From: Brevibacillus thermoruber 423
GTDB taxonomy: Bacteria > Bacillota > Bacilli > Brevibacillales > Brevibacillaceae
Assembly (NCBI RefSeq): GCF_000454065.1
Contig: NZ_KE695650.1
Coordinates: 349,786-413,785 of the forward strand
Direction of reading: 5' to 3'
DNA length: 64,000 bases
Below, piece by piece: positions 46,120 through 54,123 of this stretch (position 1 is the stretch's first letter; every line of letters begins with the position of its first letter). The notes under the pieces are model-generated. The model saw only the letters and a list, made by a program, of their open reading frames with translations, did no database searches and was not told where the DNA came from. The position numbers and the translations under genes were made by a program.

Positions 46120-47706
46120 ATGACGATTTTTTCTGATTTTCCTTTACATAAATCCATTCTGCAAGCCATTTACGACATGGGCTTCGAAGAGCCGAGCCCG
46201 ATCCAGGCTGCCTGCATCCCGAAAGTGCTGGAGGGCGGAGACCTGATCGGTCAGGCGCAAACGGGTACGGGGAAAACCGCCGCATTCGGCATTCCGCTGA
46301 TTGAAAAAGTGACGCCGGGCAACCGCGTGCAGGCGATCGTCCTGACGCCCACCCGCGAGCTGGCCATCCAGGTGGCGGGCGAGCTCTTGCGCATCTCCAA
46401 GTATAAAAAAGTCCGCACGCTGCCGATCTACGGCGGACAGTCCATCGGGCACCAGATCCGTGCGCTCCGCCAGGGCGTCCAGGTCGTGGTGGGGACGCCC
46501 GGCCGCGTGCTTGACCACCTGCGCCGCAAAACGCTGAAGCTGGAGCACGTGCACACGCTTGTGCTGGACGAAGCGGACGAAATGCTGGATATGGGGTTCA
46601 TCGACGACATTGAAACCATTATCAACCACCTCCCGGAAGACCGTCAGACCCTGCTGTTCTCCGCGACCATGCCGCCGGAAATCAAGCGCCTGGCGACCCG
46701 CTACATGAAACAGCCGCAGACGATCGCCGTCAGCCGCGAAGAAGTGACCGCTCCGCTGATCGAGCAGGTCTACTACAAGGTGTTTGAACGCAACAAGGTG
46801 GAAAGCCTCTGCCGCATCCTGGACAGCGAAGACGTCGAGCTGGGGATCATCTTCTGCCGCACCAAACGGGGCGTGGACGAACTGACCGAAGTGCTGCAGG
46901 CGCGCGGTTACCTGGCCGACGGCTTGCACGGCGACCTGTCCCAGGCGCAGCGCGACAAGGTGATGAACGCCTTCCGCGAGGGCTCCATCGAGCTGCTGAT
47001 CGCGACCGACGTGGCGGCGCGCGGCATTGACGTCGGCAACGTTTCCCACGTCATCAACTACGACATCCCGCAGGATTCCGAAAGCTACGTGCACCGGATC
47101 GGCCGTACGGGCCGCGCCGGCCGCAAGGGCATTGCCATGACGCTGGTGACGCCGCGCGAGATGCGCCAGATGATGTTCATCCAGAAACAGACCAAAGCCC
47201 AACTGATCTGCCGCAACGTGCCGTCCCTGGAGGAAGTGGCGGAACGCAAGCAGGAGCAGCTGCGGGAACAACTGGTCAACCTGCTGGAGAGCGATGGCGT
47301 GGCCGACATGTACGTGAAGGTGGCCAACTCGCTCATCGGACAGTACCCGGCGGAGAAGATCGCCGCTGCGGCGCTGCACCTCGCGTTCCACACCGAGATC
47401 GGCGAGTCGGAGGAGACTGAGGTCTACAACTTCGGGGAGACCGGCGCCGCCAAGGGGATGGTGCGCTTCTTCCTCAACGTGGGCCGCAACGTCAACGTAC
47501 GCCCGCAGGATCTGGTGCGGGAGATTTCCGAGTCCGTCGGAATCCCCGGAAAGGCGGTCGGCCGCATCGACATCTTCGAGAACTTCACCTTCGTGGAGGT
47601 TCCGGAAGAAGTGGCGCCGTTCGTCTACGAATCGCTTCGCCAAACGCGCATCAACGGCAGACGGATCAACCTGGAGCCGGCAAAGCCGCGCGCCAAGCGT
47701 TCCTGA
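46120..47706 (+). CDS. DEAD-box RNA helicase
   Basis: A 528-residue ATP-dependent RNA helicase with Q motif near residue 28, Walker A AQTGTGKT at 46-53, PTRELAIQV, DEADEMLDMGF, SATMP and HRIGRTGRAGRKG, then a C-terminal DbpA-type RNA-binding domain (about 425-520). The tail suggests the DbpA/DeaD/CshA group involved in ribosome assembly or mRNA decay. Insertion between cinA and recA differs from B. subtilis. Six bases after cinA, so co-transcribed. Confidence 0.92.
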   Translation: MTIFSDFPLHKSILQAIYDMGFEEPSPIQAACIPKVLEGGDLIGQAQTGTGKTAAFGIPLIEKVTPGNRVQAIVLTPTRELAIQVAGELLRISKYKKVRTLPIYGGQSIGHQIRALRQGVQVVVGTPGRVLDHLRRKTLKLEHVHTLVLDEADEMLDMGFIDDIETIINHLPEDRQTLLFSATMPPEIKRLATRYMKQPQTIAVSREEVTAPLIEQVYYKVFERNKVESLCRILDSEDVELGIIFCRTKRGVDELTEVLQARGYLADGLHGDLSQAQRDKVMNAFREGSIELLIATDVAARGIDVGNVSHVINYDIPQDSESYVHRIGRTGRAGRKGIAMTLVTPREMRQMMFIQKQTKAQLICRNVPSLEEVAERKQEQLREQLVNLLESDGVADMYVKVANSLIGQYPAEKIAAAALHLAFHTEIGESEETEVYNFGETGAAKGMVRFFLNVGRNVNVRPQDLVREISESVGIPGKAVGRIDIFENFTFVEVPEEVAPFVYESLRQTRINGRRINLEPAKPRAKRS

Positions 47707-47722
47707 TACCGACAGCCGACAA

Positions 47723-47762
47723 AGGCCGTCACGTTCCGTTTTCGGGGCGGACGGCCTCTTTT
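47723..47762 (+). terminator. Intrinsic terminator after the DEAD-box gene
   Basis: AGGCCGTC (47723-47730) pairs with GACGGCCT (47750-47757), then CTTTTC. Confidence 0.7.
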
Positions 47763-47769
47763 CATCATG

Positions 47770-47783
47770 CGAATATTTGTTCG
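47770..47783 (+). promoter_or_regulatory. LexA (SOS) box upstream of recA
   Basis: CGAATATTTGTTCG is close to the Bacillales LexA consensus CGAAC-N4-GTTCG, with one mismatch in the left half. It ends 10 bases before the recA -35, a placement consistent with LexA repression. Confidence 0.75.
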
Positions 47784-47793
47784 CAAAAAATAC

Positions 47794-47823
47794 TTGGCAA
47801 ACGCTTCTGTCTCGATGTATGAT
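47794..47823 (+). promoter_or_regulatory. Promoter of recA
   Basis: TTGGCA (47794-47799), 18-base spacer, TATGAT (47818-47823), just downstream of the LexA box. Confidence 0.65.
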
Positions 47824-47866
47824 GAAGACAAGCAAATCAGTTACGAGTTGAAAGGGAGTGTACCAT

Positions 47867-48925
47867 TTGTCAGATCGTCGCGCTGCTTTGGAAAGTGCAT
47901 TGCGTCAAATAGAAAAACAGTTCGGGAAAGGATCCATCATGAAGCTGGGGGACATGGCCAACGTTCAGGTTTCCACCGTCTCCAGCGGAGCGCTCGCCCT
48001 CGACATCGCCCTGGGTGTGGGCGGATTCCCGCGCGGCCGGATCATCGAAATCTACGGACCGGAATCCTCCGGTAAAACGACGGTTGCCCTTCACGCCATC
48101 GCCGAAGTGCAGCGCCAGGGCGGACAAGCCGCGTTTATCGACGCAGAGCACGCGTTGGACCCGGTCTACGCGGCAAAACTGGGCGTAAACATCGATGAGC
48201 TGCTGCTCTCCCAGCCTGACACGGGCGAGCAGGCGCTGGAAATCGCCGAGGCGCTGGTGCGTTCCGGTGCCGTTGACATCATCGTCGTGGACTCCGTAGC
48301 CGCGCTCGTGCCGAAAGCAGAGATTGAAGGCGAAATGGGCGACTCCCACGTGGGGCTGCAGGCCCGCCTCATGTCGCAGGCGCTGCGCAAACTGTCCGGG
48401 GCCATCAACAAATCGAAGACCATCGCCATCTTCATCAACCAGCTCCGCGAGAAAGTGGGCGTCATGTTCGGCAATCCGGAGACGACGCCGGGCGGACGCG
48501 CGCTCAAGTTCTACGCGAGCATTCGCCTGGACGTGCGCAAGGCGGAAGCGATCAAGGTGGGCAACGACGTGATCGGCAGCAAGACCAAGATCAAGGTCGT
48601 GAAAAACAAGGTGGCGCCGCCGTTCAAAACCGCCGAAGTGGACATCATGTACGGCGAAGGCATTTCCAAGGAGGGCAGCATCCTCGACATCGGCGCGGAG
48701 ATCGATGTGATCCAGAAGAGCGGGGCATGGTACTCCTTCAACGATGAGCGTCTGGGCCAAGGACGGGAGAACGCCAAACTCTTCCTCAAGGAAAACCCGG
48801 AAGTGGCGGCGCAAATCGAAGCCAAAGTGCGCGAGTATTTCAGCCTTAATCCCAACTCCATCCCGAGCATGGAGCCGGTCAACGATCCGGAGCAGGATGA
48901 GGAACCGGTATTTGATTTCGAGTAA
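47867..48925 (+). CDS. recA: Recombinase RecA
   Basis: RecA forms the nucleoprotein filament for homologous recombination and triggers LexA self-cleavage. The 352-residue protein has Walker A GPESSGKT at residues 64-71, the [14 protein letters not shown] core replaced by [23 protein letters not shown], and the acidic C-terminal tail [14 protein letters not shown] 47867 lies eight bases after AAAGGGAG and gives [10 protein letters not shown]; an in-frame GTG at 47858 overlaps the ribosome-binding site. SOS-controlled by the LexA box upstream. Confidence 0.97.
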   Translation: MSDRRAALESALRQIEKQFGKGSIMKLGDMANVQVSTVSSGALALDIALGVGGFPRGRIIEIYGPESSGKTTVALHAIAEVQRQGGQAAFIDAEHALDPVYAAKLGVNIDELLLSQPDTGEQALEIAEALVRSGAVDIIVVDSVAALVPKAEIEGEMGDSHVGLQARLMSQALRKLSGAINKSKTIAIFINQLREKVGVMFGNPETTPGGRALKFYASIRLDVRKAEAIKVGNDVIGSKTKIKVVKNKVAPPFKTAEVDIMYGEGISKEGSILDIGAEIDVIQKSGAWYSFNDERLGQGRENAKLFLKENPEVAAQIEAKVREYFSLNPNSIPSMEPVNDPEQDEEPVFDFE

Positions 48926-48932
48926 TCGCTTG

Positions 48933-48960
48933 ACAGCCTGTCGCCCTGACAGGCTGTTTG
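48933..48960 (+). terminator. Intrinsic terminator after recA
   Basis: ACAGCCTGTC (48933-48942) pairs exactly with GACAGGCTGT (48948-48957), then TTG. The T tract is short, so readthrough into recX is plausible. Confidence 0.7.
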
Positions 48961-48965
48961 ATGTT

Positions 48966-49011
48966 CGAACCCCCGCCCGGCGCAGACGTGCTGCGAGCCG
49001 GGCGGGGTTCG
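48966..49011 (+). repeat. Long perfect-but-one stem between recA and recX
   Basis: CGAACCCCCGCCCGGC (48966-48981) pairs with GCCGGGCGGGGTTCG (48997-49011) with one bulged C, and the loop holds an inner GCAG/CTGC stem. No T tract follows, so it is not an ordinary terminator. It ends 22 bases before the recX ATG. Confidence 0.75.
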
Positions 49012-49033
49012 CCGTAAAGGGGGGAGAGGCGCG

Positions 49034-49675
49034 ATGAAAAGCGGCCGGATTACCGCCGTTCACCGCGACGCGAAAAACCAGCATCGCTATCATATTCAAA
49101 TCGGCGACGAGGTCGTCTTTTCCGTTCATGAAGACATCCTCGTCAAGTATCAGCTTTTGAAGGGAACGGAGCTGGACGAGGCGTTCTGCCGGGAGGTGCT
49201 GCTCGCCGAAGAAGAGCACAAGGCCTACCTGTTGGCACTCCGCTATCTGGGCATCCGCCCGCGGACGAAAAAGCAGGTCGCTTCCTATCTCCGGGAGAAA
49301 GGGTATGCGGCGGACGTGGCGGATGAAATCTGCCGCCGCATGGAAGAACAGGGCTATCTGGACGATGAGCGGTTTGCCCGGCAGTGGGTGGACGAACGGC
49401 TGCGGCTCAAGCCGCGCAGTCCGTACATGATGCGGATGGAACTGCAGCAGCGGGGAATTGACAGCGACACGGCGGATGCGGCCGTGCGTGCCGTTTCATA
49501 CGAGGATGAGCTGGAAGCGGCCCGCAGGCTGGTGGAAAAGAAGCGGCGGCACCGGCAAGGGCCGCCGGAACCGGACGAGGAGCGAAAGCTGCTGGCGATG
49601 CTGGCGCGCAAGGGGTTCTCCGGCTCAATCGTGCAGCAGATTCGCCGCGAACTGCGTGAGGACGGCGGGTCATAG
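49034..49675 (+). CDS. recX: RecA regulatory protein RecX
   Basis: RecX binds RecA filaments and modulates recombinase activity. The 213-residue protein has the RecX three-helix repeats, including EEQGYLDDERFARQWVDERLRLKPRSP and the closing LLAMLARKGFSGSIVQQ. Adjacent recA-recX order is widespread in bacteria, though not in B. subtilis. ATG 49034 follows GGGGAGAGG. It is probably expressed by readthrough of the recA terminator. Confidence 0.92.
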   Translation: MKSGRITAVHRDAKNQHRYHIQIGDEVVFSVHEDILVKYQLLKGTELDEAFCREVLLAEEEHKAYLLALRYLGIRPRTKKQVASYLREKGYAADVADEICRRMEEQGYLDDERFARQWVDERLRLKPRSPYMMRMELQQRGIDSDTADAAVRAVSYEDELEAARRLVEKKRRHRQGPPEPDEERKLLAMLARKGFSGSIVQQIRRELREDGGS

Positions 49676-49687
49676 CATTTGCAGTTC

Positions 49688-49717
49688 TTGACAATTCTTG
49701 TTCACAAATAATAAAAT
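49688..49717 (+). promoter_or_regulatory. Strong promoter upstream of rny
   Basis: Consensus TTGACA (49688-49693), 18-base spacer, TAAAAT (49712-49717), starting 13 bases after recX. Predicted start near 49724. Confidence 0.8.
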
Positions 49718-49723
49718 AGATTT

Positions 49724-49844
49724 GTATTTACTTGGTGCATCATACCTTTTCGCTGATTTGATCGCTCGTTGCCAGTGTAACAACTGAACACCCGTACGAA
49801 CCTGTGCGGATTCAGCGGACCGAGTAAAATCGGTCTTGTTTTTT
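49724..49844 (+). ncRNA. Candidate structured leader RNA or small RNA upstream of rny
   Basis: The roughly 120-base transcript from the promoter to an intrinsic terminator can fold into a closed junction: CGCTGA (49751-49756) with TCAGCG (49812-49817) encloses a GTTG/CAAC hairpin (49768-49784) and CCGTAC/GTGCGG (49792-49797 with 49804-49809), and abuts the terminator stem directly. It may be a regulatory leader of rny or a free small RNA. No match to a known riboswitch was recognised. Fold predicted by eye. Confidence 0.45.
49818..49844 (+). terminator. Intrinsic terminator in the rny leader
   Basis: GACCGA (49818-49823) pairs with TCGGTC (49830-49835), followed by TTGTTTTTT. It lies 98 bases before the rny ATG, between the promoter and the gene. 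Confidence 0.8.
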
Positions 49845-49942
49845 AACTATACCGGAGCGAAACAACAGCGACACGCCATGAAAAACGAATGTTTGGAAAG
49901 CGGGGAGATGTCTTACCACAAGGAGGTGAAACAAAAGAGCCT

Positions 49943-51490
49943 ATGGCCATTATGGATCCGATTGTACTGATCGTGCTATTCGCCGTGCTGATTGTCGGTT
50001 ATGGTGCCGGCTACTTCACGCGCAAATCCATTGCGGAGGCGAAGATCTCCAGCGCCGAAGAAGCGGCGCGGCAGATCGTCGAAGAAGCCAAACGGGACGC
50101 CGAAGCCGTCAAAAAGGAAAAGGTGCTGGAAGCCAAGGACGAGGTATTCAAACTGCGCTCCGAGGCGGAAACCGAACTGCGCGAACGCCGCAACGAAATT
50201 CAGCGCCAGGAACGCCGCATCCTGCAGAAGGAAGAGGCGTTGGACCGCAAGATGGAACAACTGGAGCGCAAGGAGGACGAACTGGCCGAGCGCGACAGAA
50301 CCATCGCGGAACTGCAAAGCAAGGTAGAGCACTTATATAAAGAACAAGTGGCCGAGCTGGAACGCATCTCCGGACTGACCCAGGAAGAAGCCAAGAACAT
50401 CATCCTGACCGATGTGGAGAACACCGTTCGCCACGAAATGGCGGTCATGATCAAGGAGATCGAGACACAAGCCAAGGAAGAGGCGGACAAGCGGGCACGC
50501 GAGATCATCACCACCGCCATCCAGCGGTGCGCGGCCGACCATGTGGCGGAGACCACCGTTTCCGTGGTTACGCTGCCGAACGATGAGATGAAAGGCCGCA
50601 TCATCGGACGCGAAGGACGCAACATCCGCGCGCTGGAAACGCTGACCGGCATCGACTTGATCATCGACGACACGCCGGAAGCGGTCATTCTGTCCGGCTT
50701 CGATCCGATTCGTCGGGAGATCGCCAAAACCGCTCTGGACAAGCTTGTTGCCGACGGACGCATCCACCCCGCCCGCATCGAGGAGATGGTGGAAAAAGCG
50801 CGTCGGGAAGTGGATGAGCGCATCCGCGAATACGGCGAGCAGGCGACGTTTGAAACCGGTGTTCACGGCCTGCATCCGGATTTGATCAAGATTCTCGGCC
50901 GTCTGCGCTACCGGACCAGCTACGGGCAAAACGTCCTGAAGCACTCGATGGAAGTGGCCCACCTGGCCGGACTGATGGCAGCCGAACTGAGAGAAGACGT
51001 CAAACTGGCAAAACGGGCCGGTCTGCTTCACGACATCGGCAAGGCCATCGACCACGAAGTGGAAGGTTCCCACGTGGAGATCGGCGTGGAACTGGCGAAG
51101 AAATACAACGAGCATCCCGTTGTCATCAACAGCATCGCGTCCCACCACGGGGATACCGAGCCGACATCCGTCATCGCGATGCTGGTGGGAGCGGCTGACG
51201 CGCTCTCTGCCGCCCGGCCGGGAGCCCGCCGTGAAACGCTGGAGACGTACATCAAGCGGCTGGAAAAGCTGGAGGAGATCTCCGAGTCGTTCGACGGCGT
51301 GGAAAAATCGTACGCGATTCAGGCCGGCCGCGAAATCCGCGTGATGGTGCAGCCTGAGAAGATCGACGATGCGGAAGCGGCGCGTCTGGCACGCGACATT
51401 ACCAAACGAATCGAAAACGAACTTGACTATCCGGGTCACATCAAGGTGACCGTAATCCGTGAAACGCGGGCAGTCGAGTATGCAAAGTAA
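49943..51490 (+). CDS. rny: Ribonuclease Y
   Basis: RNase Y is the membrane-bound endoribonuclease that starts bulk mRNA decay in B. subtilis. The 515-residue protein has an N-terminal membrane helix (about 4-22), a long coiled coil (about 30-190), a KH domain with [15 protein letters not shown], and an HD domain with His363-Asp364 in [13 protein letters not shown] 49943 follows AAGGAGGTG at a longer than usual distance; ATG 49952 (MDPIVL) is an alternative. A terminator follows. Confidence 0.96.
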   Translation: MAIMDPIVLIVLFAVLIVGYGAGYFTRKSIAEAKISSAEEAARQIVEEAKRDAEAVKKEKVLEAKDEVFKLRSEAETELRERRNEIQRQERRILQKEEALDRKMEQLERKEDELAERDRTIAELQSKVEHLYKEQVAELERISGLTQEEAKNIILTDVENTVRHEMAVMIKEIETQAKEEADKRAREIITTAIQRCAADHVAETTVSVVTLPNDEMKGRIIGREGRNIRALETLTGIDLIIDDTPEAVILSGFDPIRREIAKTALDKLVADGRIHPARIEEMVEKARREVDERIREYGEQATFETGVHGLHPDLIKILGRLRYRTSYGQNVLKHSMEVAHLAGLMAAELREDVKLAKRAGLLHDIGKAIDHEVEGSHVEIGVELAKKYNEHPVVINSIASHHGDTEPTSVIAMLVGAADALSAARPGARRETLETYIKRLEKLEEISESFDGVEKSYAIQAGREIRVMVQPEKIDDAEAARLARDITKRIENELDYPGHIKVTVIRETRAVEYAK

Positions 51491-51517
51491 AGTGGCTTAC
51501 GGCCACTTTACTTTTTT
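51487..51517 (+). terminator. Intrinsic terminator after rny
   Basis: GTAAAGTGGC (51487-51496) pairs exactly with GCCACTTTAC (51502-51511), followed by TTTTTT. The stem includes the rny stop codon. Confidence 0.92.
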
Positions 51518-51666
51518 GATGCGAAAGAAAGGGGAACGGTTGGAAGCGTACCGTGCTGTTTTGGACCGAACCGCTTCCCGACCAGGATCAGCTTTGCCGG
51601 GAGCCCTCTATTCAAGTTTTTCTTCGGTCATCCGGTCGTGTATACTAGAGGAGAGGTGAAAAGCCA

Positions 51667-52461
51667 ATGAAACTGCTGTTTATCGGCGACATCATGGGTG
51701 CGCCCGGGCGGGACATCGTGAAGGCGTATCTGCCGCTGCTCAAGCGAAAATACCAGCCGACCTTTCTGGTCGCCAACGGGGAGAATGCCGCCCACGGCAG
51801 GGGCATTACCGAGAAGATTGCCAAGGAGCTGTTTGAAGGCGGCGTTCAGGCGATCACCCTCGGCAACCATGCCTGGGACAACAAGGAAATCTATGAGTTT
51901 ATCGACAGCGAACCCCGTCTGATCCGCCCCGCCAACTTTCCCGCAGGTGCTCCGGGACAAGGGATTACATACATCAAACAGCCCGAAGGCGAACTGGCCG
52001 TGATCAACCTGCAGGGCCGTTCCTTTTTGCCGCCGCTGGAGTGTCCGTTCCAGACGGCCGACAAACTGGTGGAACAGGCACGCAAGCGGACCAAATACAT
52101 ATTTGTCGACTTCCACGCCGAAGCCACCTCCGAGAAGCAGGCGCTCGCCTGGTATCTGGACGGCCGCGTCAGCGCGGTGGTGGGGACACACACGCATGTG
52201 CAGACCGCCGATGAGCGCGTCCTTCCCCAAGGCACCGGCTTCTTGTGCGACGTAGGCATGTGCGGTCCGATGAACGGCATCCTCGGGATGGAACGGGAAG
52301 CGGTCATCCGCAAGTTTCTCACCCAACTGCCCGTTCGCTTCGAAGTGGCGGGAGAACCGGCCCAGTTGAATGCCGTGCTGATCACGTTGGACAAGGCGAC
52401 CGGCCACGCGAAAAAACTGGAGCGAATCAGAATTGACGACGACCACCCGTTTATGGAATAA
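51667..52461 (+). CDS. ymdB: Metallophosphoesterase YmdB
   Basis: A 264-residue phosphodiesterase of the YmdB family; the B. subtilis protein hydrolyses cyclic nucleotides and affects biofilm/motility switching. Metal-binding motifs are GDIMGAPGRD at residues 5-14, NGENAAHGRG, LGNHAWDN and GTHTHVQTADE. ATG 51667 with GAGAGGTGA upstream. TATACT at 51641-51646 may be a -10, without a good -35. rny-ymdB-spoVS order matches B. subtilis. Confidence 0.93.
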   Translation: MKLLFIGDIMGAPGRDIVKAYLPLLKRKYQPTFLVANGENAAHGRGITEKIAKELFEGGVQAITLGNHAWDNKEIYEFIDSEPRLIRPANFPAGAPGQGITYIKQPEGELAVINLQGRSFLPPLECPFQTADKLVEQARKRTKYIFVDFHAEATSEKQALAWYLDGRVSAVVGTHTHVQTADERVLPQGTGFLCDVGMCGPMNGILGMEREAVIRKFLTQLPVRFEVAGEPAQLNAVLITLDKATGHAKKLERIRIDDDHPFME

Positions 52462-52469
52462 TAAGAACG

Positions 52470-52493
52470 AGATTTGAATTTTTCGAATCTTTG
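52470..52493 (+). terminator. Weak hairpin after ymdB
   Basis: AGATTTGAA (52470-52478) pairs with TTCGAATCT (52482-52490) including one G-T pair, followed by only TTG. Possible weak terminator before the spoVS promoter. Confidence 0.4.
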
Positions 52494-52503
52494 CTGCGCA
52501 TAA

Positions 52504-52532
52504 GCAGGAATTTTTCGGGGTTATGCGAATAT
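52504..52532 (+). promoter_or_regulatory. Sigma-H-type promoter of spoVS
   Basis: GCAGGAATT (52504-52512) matches the sigma-H -35 RNAGGAWWW and GAATAT (52527-52532) its -10 core, with the expected spacing (14 bases between the written elements). In B. subtilis spoVS is transcribed by sigma-H, so the assignment agrees with known regulation. Confidence 0.75.
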
Positions 52533-52578
52533 CATTCTAATAATGACAGGTATCCTATCAGACGGGAGGTTCAAAAGG

Positions 52579-52839
52579 ATGGAAGTATTAAAAGTTTCAG
52601 CAAAGTCTAACCCCAACTCCGTTGCTGGTGCCCTTGCCGGTGTTCTGCGCGAACGCGGCGCCGCCGAGATCCAAGCCATCGGCGCTGGGGCGCTTAACCA
52701 AGCTGTGAAGGCAGTAGCTATCGCACGAGGATTCGTAGCGCCGAGTGGAGTTGACCTGATTTGCATTCCAGCCTTTACCGACATCGTGATTGATGGAGAA
52801 GAGCGCACAGCGATCAAGCTTATCGTAGAACCCAGATAA
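52579..52839 (+). CDS. spoVS: Stage V sporulation protein S
   Basis: An 86-residue Alba-like protein, one of the most conserved sporulation proteins; needed for normal septation and coat assembly in B. subtilis. MEVLKVSAKSNPNSVAGALA and the IQAIGAGALNQAVKA segment are characteristic. ATG 52579 follows GGGAGG. Own promoter and terminator make it a single-gene unit. Confidence 0.97.
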   Translation: MEVLKVSAKSNPNSVAGALAGVLRERGAAEIQAIGAGALNQAVKAVAIARGFVAPSGVDLICIPAFTDIVIDGEERTAIKLIVEPR

Positions 52840-52865
52840 ATCGATGTGGAATACGACTTGACCGG

Positions 52866-52897
52866 CCTGTTTGTTCGTTGAATGAACAGGTTTTTTT
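52866..52897 (+). terminator. Intrinsic terminator after spoVS
   Basis: CCTGTTTGTTC (52866-52876) pairs with GAATGAACAGG (52880-52890) with two G-T pairs, then seven T. Confidence 0.88.
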
Positions 52898-52987
52898 CGT
52901 TTGTGAAGGGACAAAAATCGAGAGCGCCTGCCGGTGCCCTCCGTCATGGGCCCTTCGATTCCAGAAAACAGAAACGGGGAGAAACGG

Positions 52988-53929
52988 ATGTTCAAGATTT
53001 TTGATGCGCACTGCGACGTATTGTCCAAGCTGTGGCAGCAGCCGGAACTCGACTTTTACCGCGAAGACGAACGGCTGCAGGTAAGTTATCCCGAAATGGT
53101 GAAGGGAAACGTGGACATCCAGGTGATGGCCTGCTACGTTCCCAGCCATGTTCCCTACGGCCGCCGATTTCAGGCCGTGCTGGAGATGCTGGACCTGTTT
53201 CACGAACGCGTGGCCAGCGGCAAGATTCGCGCGATTCTCAGCCGCGCCGATTTGGATGCGTGCGTATTAAAGGAAGAAAAAGGGGCTATTCTGTTTGTAG
53301 AAGGCGCGCATGCCCTGGAGGAAAGCCTCGTGCAGCTAAGGACCTGGCACCGTCTGGGGCTGCGGGGGATGACGCTGACGTGGAACCACAGCAACGCGGT
53401 TGCGTCCGGATGCCATGAGCCGCATCCGGGGGGCCTGACCTTGTTCGGACGCAAGGTCGTCGAAGAGATGAACCGGCTGGGAATGATCATCGACGTGTCG
53501 CACGTGGCCGAGCCCGGCTTCTGGGACACGCTGGAACTGTCCAAGGCGCCGGTGATCGCTTCCCATTCCAACGTCAGACGGCTGTGCGACCATCCGCGCA
53601 ACCTGACCGACGACCAGATCAAGGCGCTGATTGCCAACGGCGGCGTAATGGGACTGACGTTCGTCGACTTTTTCGTCACGGCGGAAAAGCGGACGGTCTG
53701 GATTGACGACCTGCTGCGCCACCTGGATCACGTCTGCGCCTTGGGCGGTGTGGATCACGTCGGGTTTGGCTCCGACTTTGACGGCATTACCGAGACGTTT
53801 GGCGACCTGACCCGGGCAGGAGACTACCACAACCTGGTGGAGGCGCTCCTGAAGCGCTACAAAGAGGCGGATGTAAAGAAATTTGTGCGTGAAAACTGGT
53901 TGCGTGTTTTCCGAAACGTGCTACAATAA
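52988..53929 (+). CDS. Membrane-dipeptidase-family protein (renal dipeptidase, M19)
   Basis: A 313-residue M19 zinc dipeptidase. Metal ligands and motifs: DAHCDVL at residues 5-11, EGAHALEE, DVSHVAEPGFWD, ASHSNVRRLC and GSDFDG. No signal peptide is seen, so it is probably cytoplasmic and hydrolyses dipeptides, possibly including D-amino-acid ones. ATG 52988 follows GGGGAGAAACGG; the longer frame from 52934 has no site. Confidence 0.92.
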   Translation: MFKIFDAHCDVLSKLWQQPELDFYREDERLQVSYPEMVKGNVDIQVMACYVPSHVPYGRRFQAVLEMLDLFHERVASGKIRAILSRADLDACVLKEEKGAILFVEGAHALEESLVQLRTWHRLGLRGMTLTWNHSNAVASGCHEPHPGGLTLFGRKVVEEMNRLGMIIDVSHVAEPGFWDTLELSKAPVIASHSNVRRLCDHPRNLTDDQIKALIANGGVMGLTFVDFFVTAEKRTVWIDDLLRHLDHVCALGGVDHVGFGSDFDGITETFGDLTRAGDYHNLVEALLKRYKEADVKKFVRENWLRVFRNVLQ

Positions 53930-53997
53930 TAAGCGAGAACATTAATGTACCAAGTTCATCGTTTTATTCAGATCAATACTAATTTGAGTAAAAGCAC

Positions 53998-54026
53998 TTG
54001 CATTTTTGCATAGCTCGGACTACAAT
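53998..54026 (+). promoter_or_regulatory. Sigma-A promoter of the 2-oxoacid oxidoreductase operon
   Basis: TTGCAT (53998-54003), 17-base spacer, TACAAT (54021-54026), the same hexamers as the GntR promoter. The -10 overlaps one arm of an 8-base inverted repeat. Confidence 0.8.
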
Positions 54027-54123
54027 TGGTACAGTCTATGCACAATTTTGTCACATCTTATCGGAACCTGTCGGGTAAGGTGGGGCAGCTTTTTCTCACA
54101 GTCACTGAAGGGGTGGAATCTGA

